The notes beneath the pieces were generated by a model. The model was given only the letters and a program-made list of their open reading frames with translations, had not been told where the DNA came from and ran no database searches. The position numbers and the translations under genes were made by a program. Shown here piece after piece: positions 7,978 through 16,727 of a stretch of DNA of 35,600 nucleotides (within the stretch, counting starts at the first letter, position 1; the number at the start of each line of letters is the position of its first letter). This DNA comes from Acidimicrobiaceae bacterium (GTDB taxonomy: Bacteria > Actinomycetota > Acidimicrobiia > Acidimicrobiales > Acidimicrobiaceae), in contig JABEUN010000014.1 in assembly GCA_013044385.1 (NCBI GenBank), positions 1 through 35,600 on the forward strand, given 5' to 3'.

Positions 7978-9337
7978 GTGCTTTTCCAAATTGGGTCTCG
8001 TGCTCGCCGCACATTTGGAGTAGGAGAGATACGTCGTATCCGTGTTCACTGAGTAGCGAACGTAAGCGGATAGGGGTAGAACCCGTCGTACGGCAGAGGT
8101 TTCCCTCCAGAGACCTTCCGAGAATGGGTGTGGTTGTATAGGACCCAAACTCCTTTGACTGAGGATCCTCTACGGCGATGACTTCAACTATCCTTGGAAT
8201 CCCCTGAATCCGCCGAACGAAGACGACGACGTCCACTGCCTCTGATATCAGAGAGGTCATAGCACCTTGGCTGAGCGTGGATGAATTCAGCTGAGCTATG
8301 ACTCCCATTCTTTGGAGAGCCTGTCTAGCAGATGAAGCATGGATAGTCGTCATGCCAGGAACTCCTGACGAGGTGGTCAATAGGAACGGGAGCGATTCTC
8401 GGTCCCTCACTTCGCCTACAACGGCAAGATCGGGGGCCATTCTAAGAAATCCCGCCACCAGTCGGCGAAGCTCGATCGCAGGCCGATCTTGACGTTCAGG
8501 ACGTGTTTGAAGGTGAGCAACGTTCTCGAGGTCGATCTGAGTCTCTGGCACCTCCTCTGCTATGACCACGCGGGAGGACGGATCAATCTCGCGAGCAAGA
8601 CATCCGAGCAGGGTGGTCTTGCCAGACCCCGGAGGACCGGCAAACAGGATCGTGGCACCCGATCGAACTGTTGCCTTAAGAAGTTCGGCTGCTGACGCAG
8701 TGAGCATGTCTCGAAGGACCAGCTGTTCCAGCGAGCGGTTAGGCAGACCGGTGAACTTCCTGATATTGACTGCGAGCTGCGCCGATTTGGTCAGGTCGGG
8801 GTGGACGATATGAACTCTTGAACCATCGGGCAGTTGGGCGTCTTGTAGACCCGCTATCGGATCCAGCTTCCGGTGTGAGCCGACGCTCCTCTCAAGTAGC
8901 CTCGCAACCGTACGGCTTAGATGGTCTTCGTCATAGAAGTGGTTCCTCAGGCGTTCCGACGGGTGGCCGTGGCTCTTTGTGAAAATCTGGTCTGGACCGT
9001 TGATTATGATCTCCCAAACGCTGGGGTCTCTCATGGGGAATTCGATCGGGCCAAGTCCGCAAACTGAACGGAAAACAATTTCGGTGGACTCGGCATCCAT
9101 GGGCCGGCCAATGGAATCTGAAAAGGCTGATACCTGCTCCGATATGACCTCGAAGATTCCATTTGTATCGCTCGGATTACCGGGATCGAGGTTTGCACTC
9201 CTGCACTTTGCAGAGACTCGATCCTCCAAGAGCTTGAGATTGGCATGCATCTCGTCTTCATCCCGGTGGTACCGGGAGCTAGGGTCCGTCTCATTTCCAT
9301 GACCGGACGGTGTGAGACGTCGAATCCGTTCGACCAA
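7964..9337 (-). CDS. tadA: TadA/CpaF-type secretion ATPase
   Basis: Hexameric cytosolic motor of the Tad pilus, 457 aa from TTG 9337. It has the N-terminal CpaF-like part (GPIEFPMRDPSVWEIIINGPD, the family GPLE/EIMVN region), the Walker A loop GPPGSGKTTLL (Lys about 240), the Asp/Glu box VVIAEEVPE, Walker B DLAVVGEVRDRE and the His box GMTTIHASSARQAL. TTG 9337 sits 5 bases after a perfect AAGGAGG. An in-frame TTG at 9397 coincides with the -35 hexamer of the promoter, so it lies upstream of the transcript. First gene of the seven- or eight-gene operon. Confidence 0.92.
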   Translation of the reverse strand: MVERIRRLTPSGHGNETDPSSRYHRDEDEMHANLKLLEDRVSAKCRSANLDPGNPSDTNGIFEVISEQVSAFSDSIGRPMDAESTEIVFRSVCGLGPIEFPMRDPSVWEIIINGPDQIFTKSHGHPSERLRNHFYDEDHLSRTVARLLERSVGSHRKLDPIAGLQDAQLPDGSRVHIVHPDLTKSAQLAVNIRKFTGLPNRSLEQLVLRDMLTASAAELLKATVRSGATILFAGPPGSGKTTLLGCLAREIDPSSRVVIAEEVPETQIDLENVAHLQTRPERQDRPAIELRRLVAGFLRMAPDLAVVGEVRDRESLPFLLTTSSGVPGMTTIHASSARQALQRMGVIAQLNSSTLSQGAMTSLISEAVDVVVFVRRIQGIPRIVEVIAVEDPQSKEFGSYTTTPILGRSLEGNLCRTTGSTPIRLRSLLSEHGYDVSLLLQMCGEHETQFGKAHVAG

Positions 9338-9368
9338 CGTAGCCTCCTTGGCTGTCCTACTGTCAACG

Positions 9369-9397
9369 ATTATTACCACGAGCGTTTCACTTGTCAA
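9369..9397 (-). promoter_or_regulatory. Promoter of the tad operon
   Basis: On the minus strand TTGACA (9397-9392, 6/6 match) is followed by a 17-base spacer and AATAAT (9374-9369, 5/6 match). Transcription would begin near 9362, leaving a leader of about 25 bases that contains AAGGAGG before TTG 9337. It looks like a strong housekeeping-sigma promoter. The divergent MFS gene starts 143 bases away. Confidence 0.8.
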
Positions 9398-9539
9398 GTG
9401 GAATTCTCATTGAAAGGGAATTACTATCAAATGAGATATTGTTGTATTAAGCAACAAATTTCCGTTCCCGGTTCACGTGTGCTGGTCTGCCAATCTGTCT
9501 TCGGATATGCGCGGTTGTCAGCCGTTCGGAGGTATCGAC

Positions 9540-11282
9540 TTGAGTTTGAAGCAGAAACTGGACGGCCTTAAGAACGACCCTGTCAAGTATCAGTACGTTG
9601 TTTTATCGAACACGACCCTCGGTTCGTTCATGGCTTTCCTAAACACTTCCATCCTCATAATCGCACTGCCGGCGATCTTTAGGGGGATTGGTCTGGCGCC
9701 GCTTGCCCCGGGCAACGTTGGATACCTGCTATGGACGCTCGTTGGATTCCAAGTCGCCTCAGCGGTCCTCGTCGTTACCTTCGGTCGGCTTGGTGACATT
9801 GTTGGGAGGGTGAGGCTTTATAACCTCGGCTTCTTGGTCTTCACGGTCGCTGCGATCGCATTGGCTTTCGTGCCAGGCAAAGGTGGGGCAGGCGCCATCC
9901 AGATCGTGATCCTCAGAGTCATCCAGGGTGTCGGTGGTGCGTTCATATTTGCCAACTCGACGGCAATTCTGACAGATGTGTTTCCATCGAATAGGCGAGG
10001 AGCGGCTTTAGGTATAAATCAGGTCGCTGGATTGGCTGGTGCTTTCATCGGTTTAATCGTCGGTGGTGTACTGGCCGACATAAATTGGCGGTTCGTATTC
10101 TGGATATCTGTGCCATTCGGACTCATTGGCACGGTTTGGGCGTACTTCATGCTGAAAGATGAGTCGCCGCGACTAAAGGCAAAGGTCGATCTAACCGGTG
10201 GCGTGCTTTTCGCACTGTCGTTGGTTTTGATCCTCATTGCTATCACCTACGGCGTCCAGCCGCACGGCGCTCAGACGATGTCATGGGGCTCGACCCCGGT
10301 TTTAGGAGAGCTTGGTCTTGGTCTGCTCCTGTTGGTCGTCTTCTTCGTATACGAATCGAAGACAAACCATCCAATGTTGAATCCTAAGCTATTTCTGAAC
10401 CGGGCTTTCTCGGCCGGTGCACTTTCAAACCTTCTAGCATCGATCGGCCGTGGCGGTCTGCAGTTCATGCTGATCCTGTGGCTTCAGGGCATTTGGTTGC
10501 CCCTTCACGGATACCGCTTCGATCAGACCCCGCTCTGGGCCGGTATCTACATGGTCCCTTTAACCGTTGGTTTCCTCGTTTCTGGCCCGCTGTCGGGGTA
10601 TCTTTCTGACAGATTCGGTGCCCGCTACTTCTCCACACTTGGCATGATCGTCGCCTCGATCTCCTTCATAAGTCTTGTGCTGTTGCCCGTCAATTTTGCA
10701 TATCCGTTCTTCGCTATGATTATTTTCCTGAATGGAGTCGGGTTCGGACTTTTTGCCGCACCGAACACCTCCGCTGTGATGTCGTCTGTTAAGCCGACGG
10801 ACCGAGGTGCTGCTTCGGGAGTTATGGCGACATTTACGAACACCGGTCAGGTGCTATCCATCGGGATCTTCTTTTCGTTGATGATCACAGGTCTGGCGTC
10901 GACTCTGCCTCAGAGCCTCTATTCGGGCCTGTTAAGCAATGGCGTACCGGGGTCTGTGGCGCTGCGGCTTTCACACGTTCCACCGGTCGCTTCGATTTTC
11001 GCAGCGTTCCTCGGCTTCAACCCTCTCAAGCTCCTCATCGGACCGAGCGCTCATTCGATAGCCCCTGCCAAGCTCGTGCATATCTACGGACAGAAGTTTT
11101 TCCCCTCGCTCATCTCAGCACCATTCAAACACGGTCTGGTGATCGCCTTTTCGGTGGCAGTCGCGCTATGTGTTATAGCTGCAGTCATATCCTGGCTCAG
11201 GGGCGGGGGCCGTCCGGTGCACATGGACCAGACAGTGACAATGCCAGACGAGATCCAGATAGAGCCAACTGGCGTACAGTAG
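9540..11282 (+). CDS. MFS multidrug-type exporter, DHA2 (14-helix) family
   Basis: A 580-aa drug:proton antiporter-type membrane protein. Helix 1 carries NTTLGSFMAFLNTSILIIALP, close to the DHA2 consensus with Asp replaced by Asn (LNTSI rather than LDxTIV). Loop 2-3 has FGRLGDIVGRVRLY (motif A), and helices 4-5 have RVIQGVGGAFIFANSTAIL and GINQVAGLAGAFIGLIVGGVL (motif C-like). About 14 helices are visible. The last 110 residues hold a long extracytoplasmic segment before the final helix. TTG 9540 is preceded by GGAGG at 7 bases; GTG 9477 is rejected. The substrate is unknown. The next gene follows at once on the same strand. Confidence 0.85.
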   Translation: MSLKQKLDGLKNDPVKYQYVVLSNTTLGSFMAFLNTSILIIALPAIFRGIGLAPLAPGNVGYLLWTLVGFQVASAVLVVTFGRLGDIVGRVRLYNLGFLVFTVAAIALAFVPGKGGAGAIQIVILRVIQGVGGAFIFANSTAILTDVFPSNRRGAALGINQVAGLAGAFIGLIVGGVLADINWRFVFWISVPFGLIGTVWAYFMLKDESPRLKAKVDLTGGVLFALSLVLILIAITYGVQPHGAQTMSWGSTPVLGELGLGLLLLVVFFVYESKTNHPMLNPKLFLNRAFSAGALSNLLASIGRGGLQFMLILWLQGIWLPLHGYRFDQTPLWAGIYMVPLTVGFLVSGPLSGYLSDRFGARYFSTLGMIVASISFISLVLLPVNFAYPFFAMIIFLNGVGFGLFAAPNTSAVMSSVKPTDRGAASGVMATFTNTGQVLSIGIFFSLMITGLASTLPQSLYSGLLSNGVPGSVALRLSHVPPVASIFAAFLGFNPLKLLIGPSAHSIAPAKLVHIYGQKFFPSLISAPFKHGLVIAFSVAVALCVIAAVISWLRGGGRPVHMDQTVTMPDEIQIEPTGVQ

Positions 11283-11314
11283 AGGTTTGACGCATGAGCT
11301 AGTGGAGGTTGGAA

Positions 11315-12208
11315 ATGCTCGACCCTAGATCTGGAAAGGTCCCAGGATTTGGGGAGCTGCCGAAAGTTACTGAGCTGTCGCCCCATGTTGTCAGGCTCCT
11401 AGCTCCGAATGGATCGGCGATGACGCTAGACGGAACCAATACATACCTCGTTGGGGGAGATGGCGGAGGTTGCTTGGTGGTGGATCCGGGTCCGGTATCG
11501 CAATTGCACCTTGACCAGATCGAGATCGAGGCTGCCTCACGAGGCTGGTCGATTGGTGGGGTACTGCTAACCCATCACCACTCCGACCACTCTGAATCGG
11601 CATTCCAGTTCGCCCAGAAGTTAAATGTCGAGGTATATGCCCACGCAGACTCATTTAGGTTGCGTCATTATCACCATCTCTCAAACTCTGGTGACACAGT
11701 TATCGCTGGAGTTGCCTTGGACGTGGTACCCACCCCAGGCCACAGTCAGGACCACCTCTGCTTCAGCCTTCCTGATGGCACACTTCTGACGGGAGATCAC
11801 GTGTTGGGCAGGGGGACCTCGGTTGTCGCCTATCCGGATGGTTCACTATCTGACTATCTGGATTCGCTCGACCGCATTCGGGTTCGCGACTTCACCGTAC
11901 TTGCTCCAGGGCATGGACCCGATATCGAACGGGAGTTGGCCCAAGAGACCATCCTGTATTACTTGGGTCACAGGCGGGAACGGCTCGATCAGATTCTGGA
12001 TTTCATTGGCCGATTTCCCGGTATTGATCAGGAGCAGTTGGTGGACTTGATCTATACAGATCTTCCAACTCCTATGATCAGATTTGCCGCCGCTGCTTCA
12101 ACACGAGCCGGACTGGAGTATCTCATTCAGGCTGGCGATATCCATTCTGACAGGGAGGAGCTGGAGAAATTCAGAGTCGTAGTTGGGCTCGATTCCGATG
12201 ATCTCTAG
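11315..12208 (+). CDS. Metallo-beta-lactamase-fold hydrolase (LACTB2/glyoxalase II-like)
   Basis: A 297-aa zinc hydrolase. Motifs: LTHHHSDHSE (the HxHxDH metal site, about residue 88), PGHSQDHLCF (third metal His), TGDHVLG (bridging Asp) and APGHGP (last His). NGSAMTLDGTNTYLVG near residue 33 and the C-terminal winged-helix-like region (YLGHRRERLDQILDFIGRFPGID) resemble LACTB2-type RNA endonucleases and related thioesterases. The substrate cannot be decided from sequence. ATG 11315 lies 6 bases after GGAGG. It may share a transcript with the MFS gene 32 bases upstream. Its stop overlaps that of the convergent CpaE-like gene by 4 bases. Confidence 0.85.
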   Translation: MLDPRSGKVPGFGELPKVTELSPHVVRLLAPNGSAMTLDGTNTYLVGGDGGGCLVVDPGPVSQLHLDQIEIEAASRGWSIGGVLLTHHHSDHSESAFQFAQKLNVEVYAHADSFRLRHYHHLSNSGDTVIAGVALDVVPTPGHSQDHLCFSLPDGTLLTGDHVLGRGTSVVAYPDGSLSDYLDSLDRIRVRDFTVLAPGHGPDIERELAQETILYYLGHRRERLDQILDFIGRFPGIDQEQLVDLIYTDLPTPMIRFAAAASTRAGLEYLIQAGDIHSDREELEKFRVVVGLDSDDL

Positions 12209-13821
12209 CCCACGTACCTGTCGTCCGTAGAGTATTTCTCACTGGTTCTGATTCCGAGACGCTTTGTGGTCATGTTTTGAATCTCGGAGGCCACTCCTGC
12301 AAGGGAAGTACGGATGGGACCGCAGAGCCAATCGGGCATCGCCTCGACTTCGCAGTGTGTCCGCTCGAGACTTCGGTTCGGAATTGATACCAGTGAGTAC
12401 TTTAGAGGAGCCTTTGAGCTGCTTGCGGATTTGATCGAAGTTTCCAGAAACGACTCCAACTGACGCTCTGCCAGGTGTCTTTTCAACCTCGACGGCTCTG
12501 TCCTATTGATCACAACCAGGCTGGCTTTATCCCCAAAGCCGGCCCTATGGAGTTCCTGGATCATCTCGGTGAGGGAGTAGAGACCCTTAGTGTCGGGGCC
12601 AGCTACGATCACCACCAGATCGGATCTGTCGAGGCACGCCTTTGTCAGGCCCTCCATGGATGCAGTGTCTGAGCACCCAGTCTCCTCCAAGTTGAAGATT
12701 GAGCCATTCAAATCCGCGACTAAGTGTCTTGTGGAGCGGCTTAGCGAATCTAGTGTCGTATCGATTGACTCCGGATCCCAGCCGAGCCAAGCGTGAGGGT
12801 TCGAGGATGCTTTTAGCAGCCTGTACTTTCGGCTCGGTACAAACTCCAGGTAGCTCCCGACCTCTTCGACATTTAGCGAATGCACCCGGCTGGCCGAGAT
12901 GAGTTCGTTCACAGTGAGGCGGTGTTTTCCTGCTTCATTGAGGAATGCCAGCTCGCCTTTTGTTCGACCGTCTAGAAGTATTGATGGCCCTGAGCCTTGA
13001 CCGAGTACCTGAGCGATCGACATAGCTACAGTGCTCGAACCGGTTCCTCCTGGACCTAGCACAGAGACCACGCTGAGGTAGGAGATGGGGTGGTTGGGTT
13101 CGGGAGTACCGCTCTTATTAGTCAATGTTGATTTCGCTCGAGTCTTGGACTTGGCCCGCTGGGTTCCGCGGGCCATACCTGCTGCTGTTCGCCAGCCGAT
13201 CTGTCTAACCTGCTGTCCTTTAGGGTGCTCGTCTTCATGTACAGATGAATTCAGTATCGGTGGCTCGACCTTGTCTGGCCCAGCTTTAGACCTGACCGAG
13301 TTTCCAAGGCGGTCGAACGCGACATTGAGTCCGGGTGATTCAACTGCTTCGCCAGCCAGTTTCACATTTGTCGCATGTGGGGATCTGTACTCTAAGGTTG
13401 CCTCAAGACCAGGCGATCCGCTTTCTAGCCAGCCACTGTCCTGTAGTTGGGACCATGAACCACGCTTTTCTGATCGACTTTCGAGTTTCGCATCAGCAGG
13501 CGTGATTGCCTCAAGCAGTTGCCGAAGCTGCAGGGGAAGCGGGACCGCTACGAAGTTTGCAATCCGGTTCTCTCCTACAACCACTACCCTTTCGGAACTT
13601 TGAGGTTGACTGGATAAATCGTGGGTCCGACCCTGGAGCACCTTCAGTAGTGCAGATGCTAATCCGCTTGATACAAGTACGTAATCGTCCGGTCCGAGCT
13701 GTGCGAGCAGCGCTGGATGGGTGTAAGACAGAACTCTGGAGTCAATTGAGCCATCTCCTATCCAGCGCATGACAGACATGGGCCAGTCGGTGCCGTTCTC
13801 GGCTATGAGATGCAGAATCAT
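12205..13821 (-). CDS. CpaE/TadZ/Ssd-like P-loop ATPase of the Tad system
   Basis: A 538-aa protein with three parts: residues 1-105, a receiver-like N-terminal domain; about 106-245, a low-complexity polar and basic linker; 248-538, a MinD/ParA-like fold with SVLGPGGTGSSTVAMSIAQVL, LLDGRTKGELAFL, HLVADLNGS and DLVVIVAGPDTKGL. Such proteins place the Tad apparatus at a cell site. The P-loop (G256-PGGTGSST-264) lacks both the signature Lys and the catalytic Lys of ParA/MinD proteins; related actinobacterial Tad/Ssd proteins as I recall also have GGxGAS-type loops, so nucleotide binding may be weak or absent. It starts by ATGA overlap with the CpaB-like gene. Confidence 0.78.
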   Translation of the reverse strand: MILHLIAENGTDWPMSVMRWIGDGSIDSRVLSYTHPALLAQLGPDDYVLVSSGLASALLKVLQGRTHDLSSQPQSSERVVVVGENRIANFVAVPLPLQLRQLLEAITPADAKLESRSEKRGSWSQLQDSGWLESGSPGLEATLEYRSPHATNVKLAGEAVESPGLNVAFDRLGNSVRSKAGPDKVEPPILNSSVHEDEHPKGQQVRQIGWRTAAGMARGTQRAKSKTRAKSTLTNKSGTPEPNHPISYLSVVSVLGPGGTGSSTVAMSIAQVLGQGSGPSILLDGRTKGELAFLNEAGKHRLTVNELISASRVHSLNVEEVGSYLEFVPSRKYRLLKASSNPHAWLGWDPESIDTTLDSLSRSTRHLVADLNGSIFNLEETGCSDTASMEGLTKACLDRSDLVVIVAGPDTKGLYSLTEMIQELHRAGFGDKASLVVINRTEPSRLKRHLAERQLESFLETSIKSASSSKAPLKYSLVSIPNRSLERTHCEVEAMPDWLCGPIRTSLAGVASEIQNMTTKRLGIRTSEKYSTDDRYVG

Positions 13822-14621
13822 GGAACGCTCTGCGTGGCTGTTGAGGCGAAGTTCTGACCCGGAAGTGGTGCAAGGGTCGTGCCTGGAGGATAAATCAACT
13901 GCGCATTGGTCGGTTTGGCTGATCCAGTAGATCGGACAAGGGTTACCTTGGCTGCGATCTGCGCCTGGGCTATGGCCATTGCTTCGGTGTAGCTAGTCGC
14001 TGCGAGTGTGATGGAAATGGTTCGACTTCCACCGGTGGCGAACGATCCTTGCAGGGCCTGCGATGTCAACACTAGGACCGACTGACCAGCGGTGATCGTA
14101 GTGGCCGATGCCCCGGTACCGTAGGTCGCAAGTACGTCCACTCTGTCGCCAGGTATAAGTGCGCCCTCCACCGCCTGTGCTGACGGCACTTCTAAAGTGA
14201 GTACCCTGTCGGCGTTCGGTGGTGCGATACTGAGTTCCTGTGGTTCAACCGGTTGGCCCTGCTTTAGCATCGAGAGACCGACCTTGCCGACCAGCTCTGA
14301 CGGGTCAGCAATGAATGAACCTGCCAGTGTCTTAGGTAGAGCGAGTTTGAGCGAAGTAAAGTCTGACGGCACTAGTGCTTGATCTGGCGGTATATCTGCC
14401 GAAGGAACTAACACTGCAGTTGTCACCGTGCGGGAGGTGGCAGAAAAGGCGTAGGTGAGGCCGACTACCGCTACGGTTATGAGGGATGCGCCCAACATTA
14501 CTCTTGGTAGGGCCCTTCTCGAGTTCTTGGGTTGAGCTATCGAATGTGAGGTTACGTCTTCAGAATTCGGCCGCACTCCACCGAGGGGTCGGGGCCTCTC
14601 TGACAGTCTTAGAAAGGCCAA
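13818..14621 (-). CDS. CpaB/RcpC-like SAF-domain protein of the Tad system
   Basis: A 267-aa protein with a cytosolic N-terminus (1-38), one membrane helix (MLGASLITVAVVGLTYAFS, about 42-60), then a SAF/CpaB region: VLVPSADIPPDQALVPSDFTSLKLALPK, LVGKVGLSMLKQGQPVEPQEL, and LTLEVPSAQAVEGALIPGDRVDVLATYG, the typical 'GDRVDVL' strand. In Gram-negative Tad systems CpaB works with the secretin; here, with no secretin, it probably acts in the cell wall space. TTG 14621 follows AGGAGG at about 10 bases. It heads a two-gene unit with the CpaE-like gene and is read away from the HTH gene at 14778. Confidence 0.8.
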   Translation of the reverse strand: MAFLRLSERPRPLGGVRPNSEDVTSHSIAQPKNSRRALPRVMLGASLITVAVVGLTYAFSATSRTVTTAVLVPSADIPPDQALVPSDFTSLKLALPKTLAGSFIADPSELVGKVGLSMLKQGQPVEPQELSIAPPNADRVLTLEVPSAQAVEGALIPGDRVDVLATYGTGASATTITAGQSVLVLTSQALQGSFATGGSRTISITLAATSYTEAMAIAQAQIAAKVTLVRSTGSAKPTNAQLIYPPGTTLAPLPGQNFASTATQSVP

Positions 14622-14764
14622 CTCCTCGCTACCTCCTGTAGTTGTTCAAGAACATCCAGTTCGTCACCGACGATAGCAGAGTCGTGTAGTAAACGCCACA
14701 CTCGTAGAACGTATACGTCGGGAAAGTATGACCCGTTTCCATATGTTCTGATTAGTTATCAAGT

Positions 14765-14777
14765 TATACTGTTGTGA
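14765..14777 (+). promoter_or_regulatory. Probable leaderless promoter of the HTH gene
   Basis: TATACT (14765-14770) ends 7 bases before ATG 14778 and no Shine-Dalgarno sequence is present, so transcription should begin at or next to the start codon. No clear -35 is seen. The 156-base divergent region to the CpaB-like gene also holds its AGGAGG (minus strand). Confidence 0.55.
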
Positions 14778-15035
14778 ATGAGGGATGAAAAAGCCAGAGC
14801 TTCAGAGTGGTTGGGTACAAAAGAGACTGCAGAGAGGCTCGGCGTTTCCCTTCGAACGGTTTACAAGTTGATCGATGATGGTCAGCTTCCTGGGTACCAG
14901 ATAGGAAGAGTCATTCGGTGCAAGGAGCAAGAGGTCGACGAATTCATATCGTCCGCTCGGATCAAGCCCGGAGAGCTCAGGCACCTCTATGATCTGGGTA
15001 GTCAGCGGATAGTGCATGAGTTGGGGCCCAATTGA
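14778..15035 (+). CDS. Excisionase-fold (HTH_17) DNA-binding protein
   Basis: An 85-aa protein with a MerR/excisionase-type winged helix: LGTKETAERLGVSLRTVYKLIDDGQLPGYQIGRVIRCKEQEVDEFI, about residues 12-57, then IKPGELRHLY. Small stand-alone HTH_17 proteins of this shape are common in Actinobacteria; BldC is a well-known relative in fold. It is probably a transcription factor rather than a phage excisionase, as no integrase or att site is nearby. It diverges from the cpaB-cpaE unit, so control of Tad genes is possible but not shown. Confidence 0.75.
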   Translation: MRDEKARASEWLGTKETAERLGVSLRTVYKLIDDGQLPGYQIGRVIRCKEQEVDEFISSARIKPGELRHLYDLGSQRIVHELGPN

Positions 15036-15054
15036 TCTTTCTGGTTTGTCCGAT

Positions 15055-15630
15055 TCAAAGCACGTGGATTTCGGAGATCTGAGATTCCGGCACCCACATC
15101 TCTGCTCTAGTGGCGTTTCTGCATATCAAATGGTCTTCGGAGACTGAGGCGAACGTGATCATTTCAGCCCGATCGTAGGTGCCATAGCGTAGCGCCAGCG
15201 GTGTGCCGGGCGGTATCGTGGAGTCGAGACAACCCAATAAGGATGTGTTTTCCAATTCAACCGGGTCATGGTTCGAGATCCCAACTGTTATGAGCGCAGA
15301 GACAACCCAAGTTGGTGAGATGAAGCCGGTAGGGATCTTTGTGGTAGCTACGTCTCCCAGGCAGATCACACCTGTTTTGACTGCCCAAATTTTGGAAGCT
15401 ATCTGGCGTCCTGAGGAGAGTCGAAGGGATGCTTCCGTCGACGTTTTTGCGGCTAGGGCGAGCTTTTCTAGCCAAGGAAGCGAATCGACGAGGCGACTAT
15501 TCAACCGTGACTTTCGCAGATCTGATGCCCGACCGGATATCTTCGGGTCCCCGCTCCAAAGTTGCAGTTCCTCCCAGAAGACGTCGGTTGGGACTGCGTC
15601 ATCCTGTTCAGGCAGATCAGATTCTTCCAT
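15055..15630 (-). CDS. Hypothetical protein
   Basis: A 191-aa soluble protein that I do not recognise. It has an acidic N-terminus (MEESDLPEQDD), a central helical part and a predicted beta-rich C-terminal half (SSGRQIASKIWAVKTGVICLGDV; LALRYGTYDRAEMITFASVSEDHLICR) ending in WVPESQISEIHVL. There is no signal peptide or membrane helix. ATG 15630 is chosen because GGAGG lies 7 bases upstream; an upstream ATG (15663 frame) is weaker. Convergent with the HTH gene (19 bases between stops) and divergent from phoH. Confidence 0.65.
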   Translation of the reverse strand: MEESDLPEQDDAVPTDVFWEELQLWSGDPKISGRASDLRKSRLNSRLVDSLPWLEKLALAAKTSTEASLRLSSGRQIASKIWAVKTGVICLGDVATTKIPTGFISPTWVVSALITVGISNHDPVELENTSLLGCLDSTIPPGTPLALRYGTYDRAEMITFASVSEDHLICRNATRAEMWVPESQISEIHVL

Positions 15631-15749
15631 AACATTACCTCCGCTCATTCGAGGGACCCGCATCTCAGCCGTTGGAGTCGGACCGGACGACAGTACTGCG
15701 GTCGCAACGCTGGAGCCAATCGATAGAAATTATTTTGAAGGGATGCCAC

Positions 15750-16727
15750 TTGGCTGAAACCATCCAACTCGTAGTACCAGGTAACCACCTGATGCTGGGT
15801 CTACTTGGACAGCACGACGAGATGCTGAGAAGTATCGAGTCATCTTTCCCCACGACCCAGATAGTCGTGCGGGGGAATCAGATATCACTTTCGGGCGGCG
15901 ATACCGAGAAGGTGGCTTCTCTGTTTGAGGAGTTGATTCTGCTTCTTGAGCGTGGTGAGAGAATCAATCAGGACAATCTGGTCCGGGCTATAGACATGAT
16001 TAGGGCGAATGAGAGGCCGTCCGAGATCGTGACATTGGAGCTTCTGAGGTCGTCGCGGGGTCGATCGGTTCGTCCAAAGACGGCAGGCCAGAGGTCGTAT
16101 GCGGAGGCGATATCCAAGAACACCATCACCTTTGGCATCGGGCCGGCTGGAACTGGAAAGTCCTATCTGGCTGTTGCCCTAGCACTCCAGGCACTGCAGG
16201 CTAAGACAGTCAATCGAATAATTCTCACGAGGCCTGCCGTTGAGGCCGGTGAGCGGCTGGGCTTTCTTCCTGGAGATATGATGGCCAAGGTTGACCCTTA
16301 CCTCCGTCCGCTCTATGACGCGCTTTACGACATGCTGGATCCAGAAGTCACACAAAGACTGATGGAGCGCTCAACAATTGAGGTGGCGCCGCTCGCATTC
16401 ATGAGGGGCCGGACCTTGAATCAGAGCTTTATAATCCTGGACGAGGCGCAGAATACCACCCCGGAGCAGATGAAGATGTTCCTCACCAGAATCGGTTTTG
16501 GTTCAAAGGCAGTCATAACTGGGGATACCACTCAGGTAGACCTAGCCGGACGCAGGTCCGGCCTTGTGGGCCTAGAGCGAATGTTGAAGGGTATTGACGG
16601 TATCAGCTTCATCAATCTCACCAGCAGAGATGTCGTGCGGCATCCGATTGTGTCCCAGATCGTCGATGCATACGAGCGAGCCGACCTCGAAAAGAAACAC
16701 CGCGACGAACAGAGGGCTGGTAGATGA
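15750..16727 (+). CDS. phoH: PhoH family ATPase
   Basis: A 325-aa cytosolic P-loop ATPase of the PhoH/PhoL group, linked in bacteria to RNA metabolism and ribosome maturation together with YbeY. It has an N-terminal small domain (IQLVVPGNHLMLGLLGQHDEMLRSIE), Walker A GIGPAGTGKSYLA near residue 131, ILTRPAVEAGERLGFLPGDM, Walker B FIILDEAQNTTPEQMKMFLTRIG and VITGDTTQVDLA. TTG 15750 is preceded by GAAGGGA and begins just before the conserved domain; a frame from 15672 adds 26 unlike residues with no ribosome site. It overlaps ybeY by 4 bases, the conserved operon order. Confidence 0.92.
   Translation: MAETIQLVVPGNHLMLGLLGQHDEMLRSIESSFPTTQIVVRGNQISLSGGDTEKVASLFEELILLLERGERINQDNLVRAIDMIRANERPSEIVTLELLRSSRGRSVRPKTAGQRSYAEAISKNTITFGIGPAGTGKSYLAVALALQALQAKTVNRIILTRPAVEAGERLGFLPGDMMAKVDPYLRPLYDALYDMLDPEVTQRLMERSTIEVAPLAFMRGRTLNQSFIILDEAQNTTPEQMKMFLTRIGFGSKAVITGDTTQVDLAGRRSGLVGLERMLKGIDGISFINLTSRDVVRHPIVSQIVDAYERADLEKKHRDEQRAGR

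Noticed and set aside
7964-9397. TTG 9397 as tadA start
   Set aside because: It coincides with a TTGACA -35 hexamer, with -10 downstream, and TTG 9337 has an ideal AAGGAGG.
14778-15035. Phage excisionase
   Set aside because: Only the HTH fold is shared; there is no integrase or att repeat nearby, and small HTH_17 regulators are common in Actinobacteria.
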